NCBI GenBank assembly: GCA_026874595.1 | Contig: CM049309.1 | Location: 55,913,926 to 55,977,925 of the forward strand | Direction of reading: 5' to 3' | From: Sipunculus nudus | Taxonomy: Eukaryota > Annelida > Sipuncula > Golfingiida > Sipunculidae | Length of the DNA: 64,000 nt | Shown: in pieces, positions 23,401 to 35,400 of the stretch | Position numbering within the stretch: position 1 is the first letter of the stretch | How the letters are laid out: the number at the start of each line of letters is the position of its first letter | Translations under genes and position numbers: made by a program | The notes under the pieces: generated by a model | Database searches by the model: none | What the model saw: only the letters and a program-made list of their open reading frames with translations | Told to the model about the DNA's origin: nothing

Positions 23401-26400
23401 TATTAGCTCAGCTGACTACAAGTCATCTGAGCTATATAGTTGGGGTTCCTTGTCCGTCGTCCGGCTGTCCTCCGTCCTTTAACAGGGCACGTTTTGAAAT
23501 CGTTGGACTTACCAATCCAAAATTTTACATAGTTAGATGTCCCCACAATCTCCTACCTTACCAAAAATTGGGTCTCTAGGACTTCATTCCTTCAAGATAT
23601 TAAGGAAAAACCTCCATTTTCCATAAAAAAAGAGATTGTTACACTTCATGGCCTATATTAAAACCATGATCATATTTAGTATTCATATTCTTCCATACAT
23701 TTTCTATGAACATACCAAAAATTAGGTCCGTATTCTGTATTGTTTTGAAGTTATTGGTTCAGATATAATGCAATTTTTAAAAAATCAGGAAATATATTTA
23801 CTCACTGAACATGAGAATTGCTGAAACTGGGGACTTTTTTTCAGGGATATAACTTTATTTTATCAAGTTTCAACTGTTTACCAAAAATTAGATCAGAATT
23901 ATGCAATTTTTTCAAGTTACTAGCGTAAATATAAAATTAATACCTTAAATTTTGTCCAACTTTTGCAATGGCATGTTTTTTCCATGTAAGCACTGTTGAT
24001 TTAATTTTCACAGCATATATACATATGGATTTAATCTTTTAAAATCTGAATCTGAATTGATTGAAATATGTAGCTTTTATTCAAGTGTTCTTACACCATG
24101 TTGTGTTGTTTACATCAAGCCCACCTAGTAGTACAGCCTTCACTTGTGTTATCTAACACACTCCAGGCAGCTTGCCTTGGCTCAGCTTGGCCACTACTAG
24201 CAGGCTTCCCCTCTGCCCTGCACTCCCCCCCCATGGTGCTTAAACCAAATGAATGTTATAATAATATAACTGTATTGTATATATAATTGTATTATACCAC
24301 TAGGGTTACAATGATTAAAGTGCTCATTCAATTGTGTCCACATAGTGGTGTATTGCTATGAAAGTGTGGATGTTCATCAGATAAGTTATTCCTTACTTCA
24401 GAAGAGTAAAAACTTCACCAGGTGTGAAATTGACTGTAATTCCAGTAATAAATTATAGCTGGGATAGCAATTTGCATTATGATATTGTATGTCCCTCATT
24501 CTGAAGTGTACTGAAAACTCCAATGTACAAAACTTTTTAATAGTGATTCAAGGAATAATCTTGAAGATGCCATGTTGTGGAATTATTTTCTTTTAAATTC
24601 AGTTTAAACATTTGTGATTTAGAAATAATAAAATATATGTATATGCATAAATTGACCCGATATTAGCTACACTCTGGATAAATAATGATTGTAACTTAGA
24701 ATTCTGATATTTTAACTTATATTTTCAGGTTTTTCTATTACAAATTTATAAAACTTGTAAATAAAAAATGAATTTGATAAAAACTATTTATGGAAAAAGT
24801 GGATATGCTTAAAAAAAGATAGACTTTAATATAAACTTAAATACATTATTCCTTCGAAAATGAAATAAAGGTATATTCTGTCCTCTTGCCTGTCCATCCT
24901 TAAATTTTTCATAAGCATCACAGTATTCAAAACTTTTACTTTTTTTCTTCATGACAGTCTTGTCAGAGTATTAGTTTTGCAATTATATATTTAGAACTTA
25001 ACTAAACCAAACAGGAGGGCCCTTCCCTTTAAGCGTCTCATATGCATATATAAGAAAAACATTACAATAGAATATTTTGCATATTTTGCATTTGCAAAAA
25101 TTTCAAACTACAGCTGAGTGCCGTGAACCATGGGTCCCTTGTTTATACATTTGCAGTTTATTAGACGTAGATTTCATTCTTATTTGAAGTAGTAGATAAA
25201 AAATAAAAATGTGATTTTTTAAAATCAAAATCAAAGGACTTAACAGTGATTGAAGGTCACTTCATTCCATAGAAAACGATGGCCAGAAGTTTTACTTCAG
25301 GTTTTTTAAGAGTCTTTTTACATTGTTTTGATTTTGTGTTCATCAGCACCTAGATGGGGACCAGTTTGAATCATCAAACCAAATAGATTAACCTATATGT
25401 ATGTATGAATATATTAAATATATATGTATATATATATATATATGGTTATCATAATGTTAATGAAAAAGTAAGTGTATGTATTAGTATATCTAAATTTATA
25501 TATTAGTAATGATCTACTGATTATGAAATCATTTTTATTCTGTCTGTGTGGAGCCAGTTCCAAATAGGAAAAAGTCAGTTCAGAATCAGGAATGATTATC
25601 ATATTATGTACTTGGATAAAATATATATATACCATGGGTATATGTTTTGCAGGAGGTATCACTGTTGTTACTGACTGGGCCAGCAGGGGCAGGTAAGACA
25701 GAAGCAATACGTGTCCTCTGTCAGGAGCAGCAGTGTGATATACTAGAGTGGAGCAACCCTAGTACTGCTGGACAACAGTACAGCAGCAAGCCATGGGAGA
25801 GACACAGCCTTGATGGTAAGAAAATGAGAACCTTCAAATCTTGTCACATTTATTGAGAGTCCTTTAATTCAAGTGTTAGTATATCAGGGAGGCAGATTCC
25901 TGTAAATGACAATTGCTACAGAAAATGTCATTAACTTAATGAATAGATTGTGTGTTCTGCCAGTACACCCCATGATTTTCTGTATATTCAGTACAGCATT
26001 GCCCTCTGCCATTTTGAATGACCTGCACTCTGACAGTCTTACATATTCATATGTGCCCCATATGCTTATAAATTACTACCATGTCTCTCATTCTGGTGCT
26101 GACCTTATCCTTACATTATTGATTAGTAGTAAATTATATATCAGTAAAACTATTCCTCACCTGTCCCATGGCCTTGACTAGTATCAATTTCTATAAAGCA
26201 TTAAAATTTCTAGAATCCTGGGGTTTTACTTATAAAACTCTTCTATCAAGTGAGCATGTCCTTTGTAAAAACGAGCAACAAACCATGTAAAAAAACTTGT
26301 GCATCAATAAATATTTAGTCTGGTATTAAGGACTATGAATAACAGTCTTTATTCATAAAGCTCTGAAACAAACACAATCCATCGGTATCACAATGGGGTT

Positions 26401-29400
26401 CCTCAGAAATGTACATGTCGAGATGCACATGTTCCGACACAAGCTTAAACTCTGAGAATCAGCTAAAGTGATTACCCAGGTACAGAGATAGGGGTCTGCA
26501 AAATTATGTATAAAATTAAACTGGTACAGTTTATATATTGGTGAGAACAGGAGCATCTTTCGTTTCTTTGTTTCCCCAAAAGATATTAATCTATTTTTAG
26601 TAACATAAAGTGGAATTTCGATTTAATTTCCTCCTGACCTTAGAAATTTAAACCATAACAACACTATCAGTCACTGTCACATAGATACTTTATGCTTTAT
26701 TGGCAATTTCAGTAAATTTCTTGCTTTATAATGATGCTGATGGTCATAAGTGATAACATATTATTATTTCTTATGCCTAGGATATTCATTAAGGACATAT
26801 TGATATCTGTTCTGTTTCAGCTGTATTCACTCCCTCAGACATTAAGCAAGAATCTCAAGAATCACAGTTCCGTGACTTCCTGTTGCGAGGTAACAGGTAT
26901 CCCTCCCTACAGGTGGATCCCAAAGGTGCTGTTTATAAAAAGAAGATTGTTCTGCTTGAGGTAGATGGCGATACACTTTCACTATATATATGTATATATG
27001 AGACACATTGTGTCATATTCCTTAAGCAATACTGCATAATAATGTAGAAACAAATATCTGACATACTTCTTCATGGCCAAGGGGATTTGAAGGAAAATGT
27101 ACACAGCTGTAGATATTATATCCAGGGTCTCTCTCTTTTAAATATTTGTAAATTATAATGCATATAATTGCTTGTTTTCCTATCCTCAACTGATACTAGT
27201 GTTTCTAGACTGTGGTAGCATTGATAACTTCATATGAATTTGTTATCCAGAGACACATCACAGGATATCTTCTTAAACTATAATCAGTATTTTTCTGTAT
27301 TTTGAAGCAGAAAGATTGCTAAACCTGTATTAATTGTGCAACATGTGGAATCTCTATGAATGGTTAGGCATGTAGCCCAGTTTGGACAAGGAAATATATA
27401 TGAGTGGAATATATAAAATCCTGCCCAGTGCATCATGATCAGCAAATTTTCTAATCACAACCCTTATAGTTATCTTGGTTCATGTTGCACAATGATTATT
27501 TGGACCATGACAAAATGGAGGTTGTGTTACTTACAACTGCATATGTGTCTGTATCACTTGTTTGTACCATTTTGCTCAAGGCAGCAAGGAGCACAGCAAG
27601 AATGTGTATTATCAGAGTGGCTATATATTTTTTCAGGAGTTCCCAGGTGTGTTTAGCAAAAGCCCTGGTGTCTTCCATGACATAATGAGGTAGGTGTATA
27701 GGTGGGAGTGTTTATGGTGTATTGAAGTTTGTGACAGGAGTGTTTATAGACAAAAACTGAGTTATGATGTCTTTGCTCTTTCAAAATAAATGTAAAAAAT
27801 TATTATAGCAGTTGTCAGTCTATAGTTGCTCAAACAAAATGAATTTATAGTAAATTACTGTAGCTGTATGTTATCAAGACAACCACCAATTTAAAGGTAA
27901 AAGCAGATATCTTACACTTTAAGTCTTGTGTGTTCTTGCTGAAAGTCTTTTCAGGCCATTCCCTTGAATAATTTGATTTAGATTTTGTCATTCTGTGTAT
28001 GTACTGTGTATATATCCTATAAATGATGACATATATTAAAAAGATATGTTTTATATACCAGGTCTTATAAAGCAAGAGGGAGGCATCCTCTGGTGGTGAT
28101 AATTAGTGACAGCCCAGCTGCTGATTCCATAGAGAGGTTAATGCTACCAAAAACACTCCAAAAGGAACTCAACATATACAATATAAGGTTAGTATTATCT
28201 TTTTGATTGTTTATATTATACCAGTGCTTTTGAAAAATGAAACCCTAACATGTGGATACCCCTCAACATAATTTTAAATACAAAGGTTTATTTTTATTTA
28301 TTATTGTTTTGATTCATATAAAAATTGATGTTCACAGTGCAATTGAAAGAACATACATGTTAAGAATGCCTCATCACATTATAGATGTTCAAGAATGGAA
28401 TCTATTTTCAGTTTTCATCTTGTGACTATAGCATTGGTAACCATCAGTGTACTTTATATGCTCTATTCTTGAACAGAGTTTAACTCCCATACGATATTGC
28501 TGTACAACTTTGAGTGCTACCTGCTTTTTGCTTGACATTTAATATCATTGTCAGTGTAATGTGTTTCTTTTTCAGTGTCAATCCAGTCGCCCCAACAACT
28601 TTAACCAGAATCCTCAGTAGAATAGCCACAGTAGAATGTAAACAGGTCAGTTTAAATTGATTCTTCATACAATGTCAAAGTATTTGGTAATTAATATATC
28701 TTATGCAGTCAGTGAGAAAGGCAAACATGAGGTCCTGATGTCAGAGTGAACTAGATGACCTTTTTACATGAAAAGACAAAATTTGTTTATATAAAAGTCA
28801 TAGCTTTATTTGATATTTCTTTGAGATAATGACACATATTTTAAGAGTTACTTACTTGTCTAGACTCCCTGGCAAGGAAACATTATGGTTACACTTGTGA
28901 AAAAAAATATAGTTAAAAATGACATGAAGGGGGCAGGGATGGAGTAGTGTAGTTTAGGTACTGCTTTTGTGCATAGTGCAAATGTTGTTATATACAAACA
29001 ATACTAACATTGTGCTTTCTTGTATTGCAAGGTACTTTATTCACTGACTTGCTGTAATAACATCAATTTATTATTGCCCTTGAAGTATTTCAGGTATTAC
29101 ATGTATCTTACATGTTTTAGAACAGCCAAAGACTGCAGATGCCAAATAAAGACACACTAGATGCCATCTCCATGTCTTCGGGTGGTGATCTCAGAGGTGC
29201 TATCAACAGCCTTCAGTTCTCATGTTTCAAAGGTTAGAATATTTTCTCTGGGAGATTTTTACCATGCAGAACACCTGATCTGGTCTGCAGTCTATCTTGC
29301 AACTTGTGTTTAAATTTTTATTTATAGGAACTGATTCTTTATTTCATTGATTCCATGGGAGAAATAAGAAAGTAGTGATAAACCATCAACCTGCTTGTGA

Positions 29401-32400
29401 ATATTCAGTGTCTTAATTGTATTTCCTTGATTATAATGTCCACCTTATTCTTGTATAAAGTTTATATCAGGTCATCAAAGAATTAATATAATGCAAAATT
29501 ATGTTATTATAAAAATTAAATTAATCACATTTTATGAAGAACACTGTTATTATTCTTTACCACTCATTTTCTTTCCTTTTCTCTTTACAGAGAGTGACCT
29601 CAGGTTACCCAGCAAATCTACAAAAACAGATAAAAATACAAAGCAAAGATCCTTGAAAAAACAAGGATCAGAGGTGAAAAAGGGAGGAAGCACAAAGAAA
29701 ACTGGCAAGTCAGAATCAGTGGCAGGAATAGGTGGAAGGGACGCCTCACTCATCTTGTTCAGAGCTCTAGGGAAGGTGCTGTACTGTAAAAGTAAGTGAC
29801 AAAATAAAAAAAGTTCAGTGGTCAAGGAAAGGTCCTATACTGTAAAAGTGAGTGATGGTATATGCAATGTTCATTGCTCCAGGAAAGGTGGTATACTGTA
29901 AAAGTAAGTGATGATATGCATAATGAATAGACCTTAACTTTGTCCTTTTAACACCTAAAAAAGAATATCTTTATAACTGTTCAGGCTCTTTTATAACTTT
30001 TATGCTCACTTACATGCACTGATTGTCAGTGTTTTTAGCTCAGCTGACTATAAGTCATCTGAGCTATAGTCGTGGTCCATTGTCCGTCGTATGTCTGTCC
30101 GTCCGTCTGTCCGGATGACTGTCCTTAAGACTGGCACGTTTCGACACCGTTGGACCGATGAATCTGAAATTTGGCATACAGTTAGATGTCCCCAAAATCT
30201 CCTACCATGCTGAAAGTTGGGTCAATAGGACTTTTTTCCTTCGAGATATTAAGGAAAAACCTCAATTTTTTATTAGAAATCTATTTTCACACTTCAGGAC
30301 TGCCTAATATCAAAACCACTCATCTGGTTTTCTTCATATTTACCATAAATATTCCTCTATATAGTTCTGGGTCATTAGGAATGCGTTCCTTTGAGATATT
30401 AAGGGAAAAAAACTCTGTTTTCCATAAAAAAAGCCATTGTTACACTTCAAGGCTGCCTAATATCAAAACCACTGATCTGTTTTTGATCCTATTTAGTATT
30501 CACATTATTTCATACATTTTCTATGAACATACCAAAAATTAGGTCAGTATTGGGTATTATTTTGAAGTTATGGGCCAAAACATAATGCTATTTTTAAAAA
30601 AATCAGGAAATATATTTACTCACCTAACATGAGAATTGCTGAACCTAGAGACTTTTTTTCAGGAATATAATTTTATTTAATCAAGATTCAATTGTTTACC
30701 CAAAATTAGATCTGAATTTTGCAAATTTTTCAAGTTATTAGCATAAATAAAAAATCAATACCTTAAATTTTGTCCAACTTTGGCACTGTTGATTTAATTT
30801 TCACAGCATATATACATAAGGATTTAATCTTTTAAAATCTGAAATTTCAAAGAAATTGATTGGAAAGAATAGCTTTTATTCATGTTTTCATACACCATGT
30901 CAAGTGTTGTTTACATCTAGCCCACCTAGTAGTACAGCCTTCACTTGCATTATGTAACCCACCCCAGGCAGCTTGCCTTGGGTCAGCTTGGCCACTACCA
31001 GCAGGCTTCCCCTCGGCCCTGCACTCCCCCCCCCCCCCCCCCCCCCCCCCGATTGTGCATAAACTAGATGAATGTTATTATTTTCTGTATTTGATTCATT
31101 CTTATTCTAGGCTGTGCTACATTTTAGATTTTGTATTGTATCACCAGGGTTACAATGATTAAAGTGTACATTTAATTGTGTCCACAAAGTGGTGTATTGC
31201 TATGAAAGTGTGGATGTTCATGAGATAAGTAATTCCTTACTTCAGAAGAGTAAAAACTTCACCAGGTGTGGAATTGACTATTAATTCCAGTAATAAATTA
31301 AAACTGGGATAGAAATTAGCACAATGATATTGTTTGTCCCTCATTCAACCAACAGTGTGTATACTTTATTTGAAAAGACATTTTATTTAATCAAATTTAC
31401 TGAATCTTTTATTTTATTTTGGTGAATAAAATTAAGCATGTACTGAAAACTCCAATGTGCAAAACTTTTTAATAGTGATTCAAGGAATATTCTTGTAGAT
31501 GCCATGTTGTGGCATTATTTTCTTTTAAATTCAGTTTAAACATTTATGATTTAAAAATAATAATATATATGTGTATGCATAATATGACCCAATATGAGCT
31601 ACACTCTTGATATATGATGATTGCAACTTTTGCGAGTTTCTAATATTTTAACTTATAGTTTCAGTTTTTTACTCTGTATATATAATGATTGCAACTTTTG
31701 CAACAATTCTAATATTTTAACTTATAATTTTAGGTTTTTTTATTAAAAATTCATAAAACCTGTAAATAAAAAAATGATTCAGATAAAAACTTCTTAATGG
31801 AAAAAGTGGATATGCTTTAAAAAATAGGATTATATATAAACTTAAATGCATTATTCCCTTGAAAGTGAAATAAAGGTATTAGTCCATTCTGTCCACTTGC
31901 CTGTCCATCTGTAAATTTTCATATGCATCACAGTATCTCAAAACTTTTACTGTTTTTCTTCATGACAGTCTTGTCAGAGTATTAGTTTGCAATCATATAT
32001 TTAGAACTTTACTATAACCAAGTAGGAGGGCCCTTTTCCTCTTAGCTTTTCATATTCTTATATAAATGAAAAACATTACAATAGAATATTTCTACATCCA
32101 CCTTCGTGCTGCCCTCATTTTTCCCTTCTCCAAACCCCATCCCAAAGTAAGCCTCAGTAAGCAAGAACAAGATGAATCAGATATATTCATACTTTAATGT
32201 TTTGTATAACTATTCGTCCATAGGTACCTATGTACATGCCAGAAATTATGTCAATATTGTGAAATATGTAGGCATAGTGGGCATCACAATAATGTACCTT
32301 GTCAAGATTAAAGAGATATTGTGTCATACAGGCACAAATTCATGAATCACTTCATCAGCATAGTTAATCATAACATCATATCTGTCAAATTGAAAGCTTG

Positions 32401-35400
32401 CAGACTACCATACACTTTAGATCCTTCAACAAATAGCCTTATCATCATTCTACTACTGCTTATTACTGCTGTCATTGCATTCATATTTGCTCAAATATAT
32501 CACAATTTTCAACCCCTCCTAAATAAATAAAAGTAAACCACTATATTTGACTCTATTAATCCATCAGTCAGGTTATTTCATTTATCATTTACTCACATAT
32601 TACATTACATTCCTTTATTATAGCCCAACATGTCCATGATATTCATAAGCTTTATCGACTCGATATAGTATTACAGTGGAGAAACATTTATAGTCCAATC
32701 ACAATCAGCTGAGCGCCGTGACCCATGGGTCCCTTGTTTTAATCAAATTATCACATTGTAAAAAATTGTATACAAGAGAAATATAAAAAAAACATGAATA
32801 TCTTAATATACACGTATGTGGGTTTTGGTAGTTACATGGAGTCTTGTTGTATACAGGGGAGGAGCCATCAGATGAGGACCGTACAGGTTTACCTACTCAC
32901 CTACAGCAACACTACAGAGATCCCCTGGTCGAGATACCTGAGGTAAGTAGGTTCATGTTAGTAATATGTTTGTATCGGTTTGTTTGACAGGTTATTATAG
33001 AGTTGTCCCATCATGATATTTATTTGAATGACAGGAGGTGAAAGAGATGTCCCACCAAGATATTTATTTGAATTGATTGACAGGAGGTGATGCAAATACC
33101 CCATCAAGATATTTATTGGATTTGGCTGGCAGGAGGCAGTTCAGTTGTTCAAACTTTATATTTATTTGATTTGATTGACAGGAGATGATAGTGTTGTCCC
33201 ATAGCAATATTTATTTGGTTTGACTAACAAGAGGTGGTAGAATTGTAGCAGCATAATATTGATTCAGTTTGATTACAAAAAATGATAGGGTTTTCCATCA
33301 TGATATTGTATTGCTTTGACTGGCAGGATGTGATGGAGTTGACCCATCATAATATTTATTTTATGTTTATATATGATTTGATTGACAGGAGGTGGTAGAG
33401 AGGTCCCATATTTCTGGTGACACATTCACAGCCTTCCTGCATCAAAACTACCTGGAGTTCTACACGGAGCTGGATGATGCCGTCAGCTCTACCAGATACA
33501 TGAGTGATGCTGATGTGCTAACAGTTGACTGGGCTGTAAGAATTATAACTATAACTATTCAAAAGCCTGCTTAATTACACAAAGTATCAAACTTATTTGA
33601 ATTTTTCAGTTTAAATTGGTTTGCTTTATTAAAGGTTGAGTATTTACTTAAATCATATAACTATTAAGCTCATAGAATATTTTGGTATATATGTCTTATT
33701 TAAAGATAAATAAAAATTGTTTATCAAAATTTAGAACATATTAACACATTATGTGAATGACTGGTACATGTTTAGGTAATGTGAGTCTCTGCTGTAAGGA
33801 ATTTACAATGGGAAGAAAGATTTTAAGTAAACTGTTGCTGTTTAAAACATAACATGTTTCATTGACATGCATAACTGTATCATGACCTATAACTGATTAT
33901 GTATTTCCATTCTTCAGACTGATATGTTTTATGTATACTATAAATATTTAAACTTATCTTAAAATAATAATAATGGAAAGGTAAAAAATCTATGAGAGTT
34001 TAATTAGCCTTTTGTATGAGGTTAGCCTAATTTTTGGATAATGGAAAGTCTATCTGTCACCCACAGTCAAGATCAGCACTGCAAGAATACTCAACCAGTG
34101 TAGCTACGAGAGCGATTATGTTTTGTAACTCCTGTCGGGCCAAGGCAGGGGCAGCAGGATCAGGGGCCTGGCGGCCACTACATAAACCACAGTGGTTCTC
34201 TGTATTCAGTCAGGTAAGCTTGTAAGCCATGGAGAGTGCCTTGTATTAGTTCTTATAACTAGTTGTACAATCCATGTAACATTAATAAAATTTATATAAT
34301 TATAAATATTAACCAGTATAAAATATAAATAATATATTATATATAACCAATATATCTCACCTGAATCAAATTCTTGGCAAAACCCACACTTACATAATTA
34401 GGTCAGAGGTCACAAGACATATGACAGGCATCTTATCCACCCTTGCTGTGCTCTTGTTTTCTGAATGCTAAGTACCAGCGAGCTCTGATGTCATAGACTA
34501 ATCATTAGAAAATTATTTAGCTGTGTCATCATTTGGTCATCTTCATTGTTTCAGGTTCGATCCAGTCAGGCCAGAATATTTGACTTATTTCAAGGTAAAC
34601 CTTGTTTATTTTTCCCATCTTCATGGCATTAATATCATTATTGCTTATGTTGCCTCTGTCATTTCACTGTGTCAGTATACAACTTCTGCTCAGTCGTATT
34701 TAATACACAGTATAGACTGCCTTTTTGTATGGAAGTGTGGTTGCTTGTATGTGTGTGTGAGAGAGAGAGAGAGAGAGAGTTACAAACTAAATTGATACAT
34801 CAGTTTTGTGCATTACATGTTAATTAAATTTTGCATATTTGAATATTTGTTTGATCCAGGTTGCTCTTGTACTCCAGAAGAATTAGTTACAGATTACATT
34901 CCCTACGTACAGAAATGTAACCCTACATTACATGATCCAGGTATGGAATGTTTACAATTATGTAAATGCATTTCATGATCCAGTATTGACTACAGAGATC
35001 TGGCTTTGCATTAAAAAATCAATAATAGATACCATATTGTTGTTACTACAGCACATGATCTAGTTAGCAAATAAAGTATCATTAAAAAACAATGGAGAAA
35101 TGCATACAGAGATGTAACTGTACACTTCATGATCCAGGTAATAAGTTTAGATATGTCAACTGTAACTCCTTTATCCAGGTAAGGAATCTAATTGTGACTC
35201 TGTGATCTAAACTGTAACAAATACAGTATGTGATCTAATTATTAAATACCTGTGTATACCTTTCACTGCACCAGCTTAGTGTCAGCATAGTAGAGAAACC
35301 TCTTGTGCAGAATTGAAATTTCATGATCTCTCATATTTATCCCTAAAGCCTGTTGCATTGCTTCCATTCTCACATAGTTCTACGGTGTTATATGACTGCT

